From: Candidatus Allochristensenella caecavium
Lineage (GTDB): Bacteria > Bacillota > Clostridia > Christensenellales > QAND01
Reading direction: 5' to 3'
Assembly (NCBI GenBank): GCA_904397865.1
Contig: CAJFOS010000003.1
Coordinates: forward strand, 123,864 to 187,863
DNA length: 64,000 bases
Shown here piece after piece: positions 25,005 to 33,296 of the stretch (its first letter is position 1; each line of letters opens with the position of its first letter). Made by a program: the position numbers and the translations under genes. Under the pieces are notes generated by a model. That model worked only from the letters and a program-made list of their open reading frames with translations, had not been told where the DNA came from and made no database searches.

Positions 25005-25187
25005 ATGCAGGAAAAATCAATGAGCAAAGCCAAATGGATTGTCGCCATCATGCTGGTAATCATGACAGCCGTCGCCGCCTATACCATCTTGGTACAAGCT
25101 TGTTTGGGCACCGCGACATTTTGGGGCATCGTGCAAGTATTTACGCCGATTCTGCTGGCACACTGGGCCAGTAAATGGGTCGAATAA
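25005..25187 (+). CDS. Small membrane protein, unknown
   Basis: 60 residues: a short polar N-terminus with lysines, then a hydrophobic segment (~11-33, WIVAIMLVIMTAVAAYTILV) and a second one (~39-54, FWGIVQVFTPILLAHW). ATG at 25005 is preceded by GAAGGGAG; an ATG at 25020 is a possible alternative and an upstream ATG at 24942 lacks a ribosome binding site. I do not recognise a family. It lies alone upstream of the lipoprotein gene. Confidence 0.55.
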   Translation: MQEKSMSKAKWIVAIMLVIMTAVAAYTILVQACLGTATFWGIVQVFTPILLAHWASKWVE

Positions 25188-25276
25188 GGGCCGCTTGTGG
25201 TATATTCATCCGTCCCTATGATATACTACTCCATAGGTCAAACAATACGGATATTCGGGTAGGAGTGTGCACTGCG

Positions 25277-26164
25277 ATGAAAATAGGCAAACGAATTCTG
25301 GCCTTTTTGCTCAGCGCCTTGTTGGCTATCCCGCTGCTTGGGTGCAGCGATGGGTCCGCCCAGCTGATGGAACGCATGGCAAAACGCATGCAGGACGTGC
25401 AAAGCGCACGCATGGATATCTGCATGGACGTGGATGTCTCGGCTGCTGGAGAAATGTTGGATTTACAGGCAGCCATGCAGTTGGATTATATACGGGAACC
25501 ACTTGCCATGAAAATGCAGATGGACTTATCCAGCGCGGGGCAATCGGAGCAGGCAACCATGTATCTGCAACAGGCGGATACATGGATACATGCTTATATG
25601 CGTCAAGGACGGGGGGACTGGCAGCATGCCGCCTTATTGGAAGGGCAATTAACCGGGCAGGTCCAGCAAGCGCTCAATATGACGGACATAGTCAACACGC
25701 TTTTTGATGCCAAGCAATTCAAAAAGGTAGGCACGGAACAGATTGATGGTGTCACCACCGTGAAAATCAGCGGAAAATTGGGGGCAGAAACCATCGTTAA
25801 ACTCTTGCTGTCCTCTGGATTATCCGAGGAAATGACGCATTTGCATGCGGATGCCTTGGAGCAGCTGCGCAATATCGTCACACAGATGGGCGAAACCTCC
25901 ATTACCTATTGGATTGATGAAGAAAAAGCCGAACTGCGCAAGGCCGAGGTGGACATGACGCAGGCGCTGAATGGTTTGTTACAAAAGCTTGTTTCTCAGG
26001 TGGATGCACGGAGCGGAATGCAGTTCGTGCTTTATCTCATACAATTTGATACGTGTAAAGTAACGGTTTCCTATACGGATATCGACGCCCTTTCTTCCAT
26101 CGAAATCCCACAGGAGGTGTTGGATACTCCGTTGCAGAGTTCGGATGCTTCCAACGAAATTTGA
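25277..26164 (+). CDS. Lipoprotein, DUF6612-like
   Basis: 295 residues with a lipoprotein signal (KIGKRILAFLLSALLAIPLLGC; lipobox LLGC with Cys22), so it should be anchored to the outer face of the membrane. The rest is a LolA/LppX-like beta-rich fold with DVQSARMDICMDVDVSAAGE, QLDYIREPLAMKMQMDLS, TWIHAYMR, INTV-like IVNTLFDAKQFKKVGTEQIDGVTTVKISGKL and EKAELRKAEVDMTQAL. Proteins of this kind may bind lipids or be surface sensors; the function is unknown. ATG at 25277 follows TAGGAG; an upstream in-frame ATG at 25175 lies within the preceding gene. Confidence 0.75.
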   Translation: MKIGKRILAFLLSALLAIPLLGCSDGSAQLMERMAKRMQDVQSARMDICMDVDVSAAGEMLDLQAAMQLDYIREPLAMKMQMDLSSAGQSEQATMYLQQADTWIHAYMRQGRGDWQHAALLEGQLTGQVQQALNMTDIVNTLFDAKQFKKVGTEQIDGVTTVKISGKLGAETIVKLLLSSGLSEEMTHLHADALEQLRNIVTQMGETSITYWIDEEKAELRKAEVDMTQALNGLLQKLVSQVDARSGMQFVLYLIQFDTCKVTVSYTDIDALSSIEIPQEVLDTPLQSSDASNEI

Positions 26165-26253
26165 ACGGCATTCGGCATGGCCCCTTCCTAAGTGGCCCGA
26201 AAGTGCTGTCTAGTACAAGCCCACTTGAACTCCGGATGTATCCGATAAAATAA

Positions 26254-26306
26254 GTACGGCATACGCCTTTCCTACCCAATAATGAACGAAATAGAAGATG
26301 CCGTAC
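26254..26306. repeat. Long-range inverted repeat
   Basis: GTACGGCAT (26254-26262) and ATGCCGTAC (26298-26306) are perfect 9-bp arms about 35 bases apart, in the gap between the lipoprotein and the YdeI-like gene. No T tail follows. Its role is unknown; it could be a regulator site or the stem of a leader. Confidence 0.4.
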
Positions 26307-26368
26307 GGTTTCTGTGCTCCCACGGAATAGCGATGCAAACTGACATATAAAATAGAAAAGGAATCGGC

Positions 26369-26944
26369 ATGAACCTTTCTAATATTCTCTCCGTTACAAC
26401 AAGAGATGCCTTTAGACAGTGGCTGATAGAAAACCATGATAAACAAACGGAATGCTGGATGGCTGTCAAAAAAGGGAAGAACCCGCCGGACAACAATGTT
26501 TGGTATTTGGATGCAGTGGAGGAAGCCCTCTGCTTTGGTTGGATTGATACCACACATAAGAAAATCAATAACGTAGATATGCAACGATTTACGCCGCGTG
26601 CGGCAAAAAGCACATGGTCGGAATTGAATAAGGAACGTTGCCGCAGGTTGGAAAAACTGGGGCTTATGACCCCCGCCGGCCGGGCCGTTTTGCCAGACAT
26701 GTCGGATGCATGCTTTGTAATAGATGCGGAAATCATGCAGGCTTTCATCGCGCGGCCTGATGCGTGGAGCCATTTTAAATCTTTCCCTCGTCTTTATCAG
26801 CGCGTCCGGATTGATTCTATCCAGCGTGACAAAAATAAAGACCGTATTGTGTTTGACAGGCGGGTACAAAAACTGATTGAACAGTCCGCCAAAGGAGAGA
26901 TGTTCGGCCAATGGAATGACTACGGGCGGCTACTTGCGTATTGA
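26369..26944 (+). CDS. YdeI/OmpD-associated family protein
   Basis: 191 residues. The N-terminal half carries the family pattern TRDAFRQWLIENHDKQTECWMAVKKGK, DAVEEALCFGWIDTTHKKIN, QRFTPRAAKSTWSELNKERCRRLEKLGLMTPAG. The C-terminal part (SHFKSFPRLYQRVRIDSIQRDK) fits the YdeI domain. Some homologues are linked to bacteriocin or peptide tolerance, but no reaction is known. It is followed by its own terminator and is not in an operon. Confidence 0.82.
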   Translation: MNLSNILSVTTRDAFRQWLIENHDKQTECWMAVKKGKNPPDNNVWYLDAVEEALCFGWIDTTHKKINNVDMQRFTPRAAKSTWSELNKERCRRLEKLGLMTPAGRAVLPDMSDACFVIDAEIMQAFIARPDAWSHFKSFPRLYQRVRIDSIQRDKNKDRIVFDRRVQKLIEQSAKGEMFGQWNDYGRLLAY

Positions 26945-27044
26945 AATTCTCCGCATAGGAAAACATCACGGCCGCACCGTTGCTTTTTTTGAAAGAATGC
27001 CGCTTCGTGGTTGTGCGCTCTCTTTCTTTTGCTATTCGTGTAAA

Positions 27045-27075
27045 AGCCATCCGAAGGATGGCTATTTTATTTTTC
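27045..27075 (+). terminator. Terminator after YdeI-like gene
   Basis: AGCCATCC-GAA-GGATGGCT stem-loop (27045-27063) followed by ATTTTATTTTT. Confidence 0.8.
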
Positions 27076-27159
27076 TGGGATGCATGCTTTCCTTTTTTAT
27101 GGTACAATACAGGGCAATCTGTATAAAAAGACGGCTTCCGTCTTGTTTGTGGAGGAAAT

Positions 27160-28752
27160 ATGATTAATGTAACCAATGTCGGCCTCAGCTTTGGCGGACA
27201 AAATTTGTTTTCACATGTGGATTTAAAATTCACAGCAGGCAACTGCTATGGAATTATCGGCGCCAATGGCGCGGGAAAGTCCACTTTTTTGAAGATTCTT
27301 TCCGGTGAATTGGAACCTACAACCGGTTCCGTTTCGCTTGACCCCAAATTACGTATGTCCGTCCTCAAGCAGGACCACTTTGCTTATGATGCTTACACCG
27401 TTCTGGACACAGTCATCATGGGCAATGCTCGTTTGTATGAGATTATGCAGCAAAAGGATGCGCTTTATGCCAAACCTGATTTTTCGGAGGAAGACGGTAT
27501 TTTAGTCTCTGAATTGGAAGGAGAATTCGCCGAAATGAACGGTTGGGAGGCGGAGGCGGATGTCTCGCGTCTCATCCAGGGGTTGGGGCTGGATGCAGCG
27601 CTGTTGGATGCGCAGATGAGCAGCCTCTCCGGCAGCGAAAAAGTAAAAGTATTGCTTGCGCAGGCGCTCTTTGGTAATCCGGACGTCATCCTGCTGGATG
27701 AACCTACCAACCATCTGGATGCGGATTCCATCCATTGGCTGGAAGATTTTCTCATGGAAGTTCCGGGTACGGTTATTGTTGTTTCACACGACCGCCACTT
27801 TCTCAATAACGTCTGTACCCATATCGTGGATATCGATTATGGGAAGGTGCGCTTATACGTCGGCAATTATGACTTCTGGTATGAATCGAGCGAATTGATG
27901 AAACGCATGACCCGTGACCAGAATAAAAAAGCAGAAGATAAAATCAAAGAATTGCAGGCGTTCATTCAACGCTTTTCAGCCAATAAATCCAAATCACGCC
28001 AGGCAACCTCCCGGCGTAAATTGATTGAAAAACTGACCATCGAAGAAATGCCGGCCTCCTCGCGCAAATATCCGTTTGTCGGTTTTTCCATGGACCGCGA
28101 GCCGGGCAAGGAAATCCTGTTTGTCGAAGATATTAGTAAAACCATCGATGGTGTGAAAGTGCTCAATCATGTCTCCTTTCGCCTGGGGCGTAACGATAAA
28201 ATCGCCTTCGTCGGCGATGAAATTGCTGCAACTACTCTCTTCCAAATTCTTATGGGCGAACTGGAACCCGATGAAGGGACCTTTAAATGGGGCGTTAGTA
28301 CCTCACAGTCGTACTTTCCCAAGGATAACTCGTCCTATTTCAATGATTGCAACCTGAATATCATTGAATGGCTGGGCCAGTATACCAAAGAGACGACAGA
28401 GAGTTATCTGCGTGGTTTTTTGGGCAAGATGCTCTTTTCTGGAGATGATGTTTATAAACCCGTCCAGGTGCTCTCCGGTGGAGAGAAGGTGCGCTGTATG
28501 TTGGCCCGGATGATGATGTTCGGTTCCAATGTCTTAGTAGTCGACCAGCCTACCAATCACTTGGACCTGGAGTCCATTACGGCTGTCAATAATGGTCTGA
28601 TAGATTTTAAAGGCAATGTCCTTTTTGCCTCGCATGACCATCAGTTCACACAGACCGTCGCCAATCGTATCATCGAGCTGACGCCTGACGGCATGGTTGA
28701 CAAGATGATGACGTATGATGATTATTTGGAATATCGCAAGACACTTGGATAG
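27160..28752 (+). CDS. ABC-F family ATPase with a degenerate second ATP site
   Basis: 530 residues, two ABC domains without membrane segments, joined by a lysine-rich linker (~240-305), the ABC-F layout of ribosome-associated factors (YbiT/YkpA-like). Domain 1 is intact: GANGAGKST (34-42), LSGSEKVKVLL signature, ILLDEPTNHLD. In domain 2 the Walker A reads VGDEIAATTLFQ, without the Gly-Lys, and the Walker B reads VVDQPTNHLD, with Gln for the catalytic Glu, while the signature LSGGEKVRCML is kept. Domain 2 is thus unlikely to hydrolyse ATP. RBS GGAGG lies six bases before the ATG. A bidirectional terminator follows. Confidence 0.9.
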   Translation: MINVTNVGLSFGGQNLFSHVDLKFTAGNCYGIIGANGAGKSTFLKILSGELEPTTGSVSLDPKLRMSVLKQDHFAYDAYTVLDTVIMGNARLYEIMQQKDALYAKPDFSEEDGILVSELEGEFAEMNGWEAEADVSRLIQGLGLDAALLDAQMSSLSGSEKVKVLLAQALFGNPDVILLDEPTNHLDADSIHWLEDFLMEVPGTVIVVSHDRHFLNNVCTHIVDIDYGKVRLYVGNYDFWYESSELMKRMTRDQNKKAEDKIKELQAFIQRFSANKSKSRQATSRRKLIEKLTIEEMPASSRKYPFVGFSMDREPGKEILFVEDISKTIDGVKVLNHVSFRLGRNDKIAFVGDEIAATTLFQILMGELEPDEGTFKWGVSTSQSYFPKDNSSYFNDCNLNIIEWLGQYTKETTESYLRGFLGKMLFSGDDVYKPVQVLSGGEKVRCMLARMMMFGSNVLVVDQPTNHLDLESITAVNNGLIDFKGNVLFASHDHQFTQTVANRIIELTPDGMVDKMMTYDDYLEYRKTLG

Positions 28753-28773
28753 TCTTTTGCAAGACTTCCCAAC

Positions 28774-28806
28774 AAAAAAGGGAACGCTTCAAGCGTTCCT
28801 TTTTTA
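28774..28806. terminator. Bidirectional terminator between ABC-F gene and DUF2142 gene
   Basis: GGAACGC/GCGTTCC stem flanked by AAAAAA on the left and TTTTTT on the right, so it can stop both converging transcripts. Confidence 0.9.
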
Positions 28807-28823
28807 TTGGGAAGGGCTGTTTT

Positions 28824-30752
28824 TCACATACCCATTGGGATAATCACAAACATAAACATACAATACAACAAGATGAAAAGAATTCCATAATGTGTAATTA
28901 ACATATTGGTTGTTTCGCTCAGCCGACAACTGAATTTATCGCTTTGGAAAAGGTAGAATAACGGAACAAGTAAGGGCAGATAATATCGAGCGCTTACTCC
29001 GTTGATTGTCGTACTGCCTACGGGCGTAAACGACAAGTACAGCGCAGTCCATATTAGACAGATAGTGCCCGCCACAAGCAAGAACAAAAAGGTGCGCTGC
29101 CAAAACCGATAAGACTTTTGCTGTGGTGTACGCTTATTATCCGTCAATATCGTAAAGATACAGATTATGACGAACAATACACGGATATTAACATCATGGA
29201 CTTCCCCTAAATAGGCCCATTGCATGGGTGTAGTGAAGAATGTGTATAAGCCAAAACTCCCAATAATACTGGAAAGTAGAATCTTAGCATAGCCGACAGG
29301 GTTTTGGAAAATCATTGCTAGTTGTCGTGTTACGCTGGTATCCCCTCCTCGTATATCGCCAGACATACTGGAAGATGCTGCCGGTAAGACAAATGTACTT
29401 ATAGTCAATAAAAACAAGAGGACAATGCCCGTTTTGAAACAAAGCATGTGCGTTTGATTGACAAACTTCTTCTTTGGCAGAAGAAGTGCAAGAAGAATAA
29501 TGGGGATATATACAGCTTTAGGGAAACACGACCAAAGCGACGCCCCTATGAACACGACCATACGCCATGGTGATAAAGGAGTATCGGGCTCTAGTAATTC
29601 ATTATTCACCATGACAAAAGCAAGAATAAAGAATGCCATAGTAGTTGGGTCATACGAATAAGATGTTGCTAAAAATAGGGAGGTAGGAACAAGCAAAACA
29701 AAAGAAAGTAGACGCTTGATTGCCTTACTCTTTTTAATTGCGATAAACCCAATTCCTATGTACATTAAAAGATTGCCTAAACGTCCCATATAAAAACAAG
29801 TACTAAAAGATAAACCCAACCATCTTCCTAGGCGTAGCATAAGCGATTGGGGAAGATGACCCAATTCGTTATATTTTAGAATCGGCGTGTGTGATTGAAT
29901 TGATACAGGCTCTTCATAGTTGTGCCGCTGGTCTAGATAAGCACGTAAATCTGCTTGTTCTTCAGAAGAGCCAATCTGTCCGTTTTCGATGGAAGGAACG
30001 CGTAAATTAACCACATCGTCCGCAGCTTGCGTCCAGACTGTGGTTGTTAAAAATGATTGAGAGTATGCCCATTTAAAATGAATTTGCTCATCCCATGATG
30101 CCATGCTAATTGGAACACATAACAAAAGCATACTACCAATACAAAAAGCAATGAACAAAAATGCATACTCTATCTTTTTTGCAAAAAAAGAACGATAAAT
30201 CCACAAAAAGCTTATTAGAAGTAAAGCCATATAGATGCATAAAAAACGCGGGATATTCACTCGAATGGTATTATCAATTTGAAAATCGGATAATACGGTT
30301 CCTTCCGGAGCCTCTATCGATAAACCGTTTGATAAACGCCCAATATATTCGACCGAGCGCGTCAATGTAGATGAGCCTCTATCTAATTGCTGTGCTTGTT
30401 TTGTATTGCCATAATAATCATATGTATCAACACATATGTTGACTGCTATATCCTTGGTTGATTCATAGTGATAGATAAGTTTGTTCACATACGTTTTAGG
30501 AAAATGATAATAAAGTTTAGCATGATTTTTTATCGCTACTAAATGTCCGTCAGCAGTGACAGAAAATCCATCGAGCTCAAGTTGGCTTGTCTCAATTCTG
30601 TGTATACCCCTATCTTCCTTGGGCATGCGGATTAACCGAAATTGAAATCCAATAGTTTCGATAAGAAGCGCCAATATCGCAGCTAACAAAAAGACCGACA
30701 AAGGGATAAACCATTTTTTTGCTAGTATGTTTTGTTTGAATGAATCCAACAT
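28824..30752 (-). CDS. DUF2142 family multi-pass membrane protein
   Basis: 642 residues. One N-terminal helix (~13-35), an extracytoplasmic region of about 130 residues, then ten or more helices. The loop after the third helix, SMASWDEQIHFKWAYS, carries the Asp-Glu pair typical of GT-C like membrane glycosyltransferases, as does the DUF2142 segment YELGHLPQ-like LKYNELGHLPQSLMLRLGRWLG. Members lie in teichoic acid and rhamnan glycosylation loci and probably transfer sugars from lipid carriers outside the cell. ATG at 30752 follows GGGGGG; the upstream in-frame ATG at 30845 lies inside the previous gene. Cotranscribed with the small membrane protein at 30770-31426. Confidence 0.8.
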   Translation of the reverse strand: MLDSFKQNILAKKWFIPLSVFLLAAILALLIETIGFQFRLIRMPKEDRGIHRIETSQLELDGFSVTADGHLVAIKNHAKLYYHFPKTYVNKLIYHYESTKDIAVNICVDTYDYYGNTKQAQQLDRGSSTLTRSVEYIGRLSNGLSIEAPEGTVLSDFQIDNTIRVNIPRFLCIYMALLLISFLWIYRSFFAKKIEYAFLFIAFCIGSMLLLCVPISMASWDEQIHFKWAYSQSFLTTTVWTQAADDVVNLRVPSIENGQIGSSEEQADLRAYLDQRHNYEEPVSIQSHTPILKYNELGHLPQSLMLRLGRWLGLSFSTCFYMGRLGNLLMYIGIGFIAIKKSKAIKRLLSFVLLVPTSLFLATSYSYDPTTMAFFILAFVMVNNELLEPDTPLSPWRMVVFIGASLWSCFPKAVYIPIILLALLLPKKKFVNQTHMLCFKTGIVLLFLLTISTFVLPAASSSMSGDIRGGDTSVTRQLAMIFQNPVGYAKILLSSIIGSFGLYTFFTTPMQWAYLGEVHDVNIRVLFVIICIFTILTDNKRTPQQKSYRFWQRTFLFLLVAGTICLIWTALYLSFTPVGSTTINGVSARYYLPLLVPLFYLFQSDKFSCRLSETTNMLITHYGILFILLYCMFMFVIIPMGM

Positions 30753-30769
30753 GATAAATATCCCCCCTT

Positions 30770-31426
30770 TTAGTCTTGGTTCGTGCTTTTGGCAAAAAGT
30801 GATGCTGATGTAAAACAAATACAAGAAAGTAGAAGCAATTCCCATAAGCCGCGATTTCTTTTAGAGGTTTCCGTCCAAGAAAATACGAGAGGAACGTTGC
30901 TCCTTATCCCATTGATGACAGCGGGTGAATAAGAAACCTTCGTGTTATCCGGCACCTGTGCAAACCAAAGTGTAATTGCATTTGTTGCCGTACAGCCACT
31001 GCTTGTGATGCGAAGTACACAGTCATCCAAGGCCTGTGGCTGTTGGAGGGAAATAGTAATGTTAGCATTGTCTTGAATATCTTCGGTTGCGATTTGGCGT
31101 TCAGCCAGGATTGCCCCATCCGGCTGTTGGATAAGTTGCAGAGTAATCAAACCACCACGGTTTACACGGGCAAATGTAGAAACAAAAACAGAAACCTCAT
31201 GAATGGTTTTTCCGTCAAAAGAAATTGGCTGCTCAATTACTTTGCCATCGGTGATACCGCCTTCAGGATTATTGCGAGAAAACCCATAGGAAGTGCTTCG
31301 ATTATACGGAACGGGAAACAAAATAGAGGCTAAGCTCGCAAGCAGAAAAAACGTACCAAGGGATATAAAAATGAAATAAAAGTGTCCTTTTATCCAAACC
31401 GATAGTTGTGAAAAATATTGCTTCAT
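30770..31426 (-). CDS. Membrane protein with extracytoplasmic beta-rich domain, unknown
   Basis: 218 residues with a helix at ~15-36 (FYFIFISLGTFFLLASLASILF), a polar middle of about 145 residues with alternating strands (IHEVSVFVSTFARVNRGGLITLQLI, CVLRITSSGC) and a C-terminal helix at ~190-210. The topology suggests that the middle faces outside. I do not recognise a named family; similar domains occur at the N-terminus of DUF2142-type proteins, where residues ~40-160 of the neighbouring protein also sit outside. It is 17 bases from that gene in the same direction, so they likely act together. Confidence 0.75.
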   Translation of the reverse strand: MKQYFSQLSVWIKGHFYFIFISLGTFFLLASLASILFPVPYNRSTSYGFSRNNPEGGITDGKVIEQPISFDGKTIHEVSVFVSTFARVNRGGLITLQLIQQPDGAILAERQIATEDIQDNANITISLQQPQALDDCVLRITSSGCTATNAITLWFAQVPDNTKVSYSPAVINGIRSNVPLVFSWTETSKRNRGLWELLLLSCICFTSASLFAKSTNQD

Positions 31427-31572
31427 TCAATAATCCAACCTCTTGTATCAATTCGTATAAAACTCGCAAATCTCAGTATACTATATTTCCATATTAAAGT
31501 CACTAACTTGAACAAGTATGGAGAATACTTATTCTTAGGCGCTTTTAGCGTCTTTATGATAATAGTGTCATG

Positions 31573-31601
31573 TTGACACCTCAGTTAAAAAAAGGTAAGA
31601 T
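31573..31601 (+). promoter_or_regulatory. Promoter of polysaccharide exporter operon
   Basis: TTGACA (31573-31578), 17-bp spacer, TAAGAT (31596-31601), 60 bases before the permease start. The 235-base gap also must contain the leftward promoter of the 31426 gene, which I could not fix. Confidence 0.65.
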
Positions 31602-31661
31602 AAATTGATTTAGAACCTAAACGATGAATGGCGTTGTTCTCATAATTGGGGAGGAAACGGA

Positions 31662-32438
31662 TTGTTTGCATATTTTCGCAATATTGCCAAATATAAATCG
31701 CTGTTGCACAATCTCATTTCACGCGATATCAAGGTTAAATATCGGAGGTCTTTTCTGGGGATTTTATGGAGCGTATTGAATCCTCTGTTTACAATGGCCG
31801 TTATGACGGTTGTGTTTACAAAAATGCTGCGCTTTCAAATCCCCTATTTTCCCATTTATTATCTTACAGGGCAGCTGATTTTTAATTTTTTTTCAGAATC
31901 AACGAGTTCTGCGATGGCATCCATCGTTTCCAATAGCGCCTTGATTAAAAAAGTATATATTCCTAAGTATATTTTCCCCTTAGAACGCATTTTGTTTGGG
32001 CTGGTTAACTTAGGGTTTTCGTTTATAGCGGTTTGCATTATGCTTATCTTTGTACCCGTTCCGCTTTCTTGGACCATGCTTCTGTCGGTAATCCCAATTG
32101 TCTATACATTTGTTTTTGCATTGGGTATGGGGATGGCCCTGGCTGCCTTAGCGGTGTTCTTCCGTGATTTATTCCATTTGTACGGGGTGGTCATTACGGC
32201 GTGGTCTTTTTTGACTCCTATTTTTTATCCCGTAGATATCATTCCGTCGCAATGGATGTTTATGTTGGAGTGCAACCCGCTGTATCATTTTGTATCTTAT
32301 TTTCGCAATGTGTTCATGTATGGCACCATCCCTCCATTGAGTGAAAATTTAGTCTGCATGGGAATGGCACTTGTGATGTTAATAATAGGCATGCTGATTT
32401 TTAGAAAAATGCAGGACAAGTTTGTGTTGTATCTGTAA
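31662..32438 (+). CDS. ABC-2 type polysaccharide/teichoic acid exporter, permease
   Basis: 258 residues with six predicted membrane helices. The cytoplasmic N-terminus NLISRDIKVKYRRSFLGILWSVLNPLFTMAVMTVVF is the signature of the TagG/Wzm/KpsM group, and PLERILFGLVNLGFSF and LTPIFYPVDIIP are also typical. It should export an undecaprenyl-linked polysaccharide together with the ATPase encoded 15 bases downstream. The start is TTG at 31662, preceded by GGGGAGG. It is the first gene of the rightward exporter-glycosyltransferase set. Confidence 0.9.
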   Translation: MFAYFRNIAKYKSLLHNLISRDIKVKYRRSFLGILWSVLNPLFTMAVMTVVFTKMLRFQIPYFPIYYLTGQLIFNFFSESTSSAMASIVSNSALIKKVYIPKYIFPLERILFGLVNLGFSFIAVCIMLIFVPVPLSWTMLLSVIPIVYTFVFALGMGMALAALAVFFRDLFHLYGVVITAWSFLTPIFYPVDIIPSQWMFMLECNPLYHFVSYFRNVFMYGTIPPLSENLVCMGMALVMLIIGMLIFRKMQDKFVLYL

Positions 32439-32453
32439 AGTGAGGGTAAAGAA

Positions 32454-33191
32454 ATGGAACCTATCATCGAAGTCAACCATGTGAGCATGCGATTTAACAT
32501 GTCCAAAGAGAAGATTGATAGCATCAAAGAATATGTGATAAAGTTTGCTAAAAGGGAATTGATGTTTGAAGAATTTTGGGCATTAAAAGATGTTTCATTG
32601 CAGGTACAAAAAGGCGAGGTATTTGGCCTGATTGGGTTGAATGGCTGTGGAAAATCCACACTATTAAAAATTATTTCGGGTATTTATAAGCCGTCTGAAG
32701 GGAATGTAGTGGTTCGCGGAAATATCGCCCCGTTGATTGAGCTAGGCGCTGGATTCGATATGGATTTAACTGCGCGAGAAAATATTTATTTAAACGGTTC
32801 GGTATTAGGTTATTCCAGACAGTTTCTCGACGCGCATTTTAACGAAATTGTTGATTTTGCAGAACTGCATGAATTCATCGATGTGCCTCTGAAGAATTAT
32901 TCATCTGGTATGGTCGCGCGCATTGCTTTTTCTATTGCTACGATGACAGAACCAGATATTTTGATTGTAGATGAAATATTGTCGGTTGGGGACTTTTTGT
33001 TCCAGAAAAAGTGCGAAGACCGTATCAATCACATGATGGAAAATGGTACGACCGTATTGATAGTGTCGCACTCGCTGGACCAAATCCGTCGCTTATGTGA
33101 CCGGGTTGCTTGGTTGGAAAAGGGAAGGCTGAAGATGCTGGGGGATATGGAGCCCGTGTGCCAGGAGTATGAAAAGTTAGGGGTATGTTAG
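32454..33191 (+). CDS. ABC-type polysaccharide exporter, ATPase
   Basis: 245 residues, a single nucleotide-binding domain: IGLNGCGKSTLLKII (Walker A), GNIAPLIELGAGFDMDLTARENIYLNGSVLG (a segment characteristic of Wzt/TagH ATPases), YSSGMVARIAFSIA (signature), DILIVDEILSVGD (Walker B) and the switch His in VLIVSHSLDQI. It lacks the C-terminal carbohydrate-binding extension of some Wzt proteins. It powers the permease encoded upstream. A terminator follows. Confidence 0.92.
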   Translation: MEPIIEVNHVSMRFNMSKEKIDSIKEYVIKFAKRELMFEEFWALKDVSLQVQKGEVFGLIGLNGCGKSTLLKIISGIYKPSEGNVVVRGNIAPLIELGAGFDMDLTARENIYLNGSVLGYSRQFLDAHFNEIVDFAELHEFIDVPLKNYSSGMVARIAFSIATMTEPDILIVDEILSVGDFLFQKKCEDRINHMMENGTTVLIVSHSLDQIRRLCDRVAWLEKGRLKMLGDMEPVCQEYEKLGVC

Positions 33192-33224
33192 CGACTAAAA
33201 GCGCAAGAAATGCGAGTGTATCTT

Positions 33225-33258
33225 AAAAACCATTCATCATGATTCGAATGGTTTTTTA
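33225..33258 (+). terminator. Terminator after exporter ATPase gene
   Basis: AAAAACCATTC and GAATGGTTTTT pair around a ten-base loop and are followed by T residues. A related hairpin with the same ACCATTCG core occurs after galE at 43093-43139. Confidence 0.75.
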
Positions 33259-33296
33259 TTTTAATAATTTAGAAAGAAGGAAAGAGATGATTCGTC

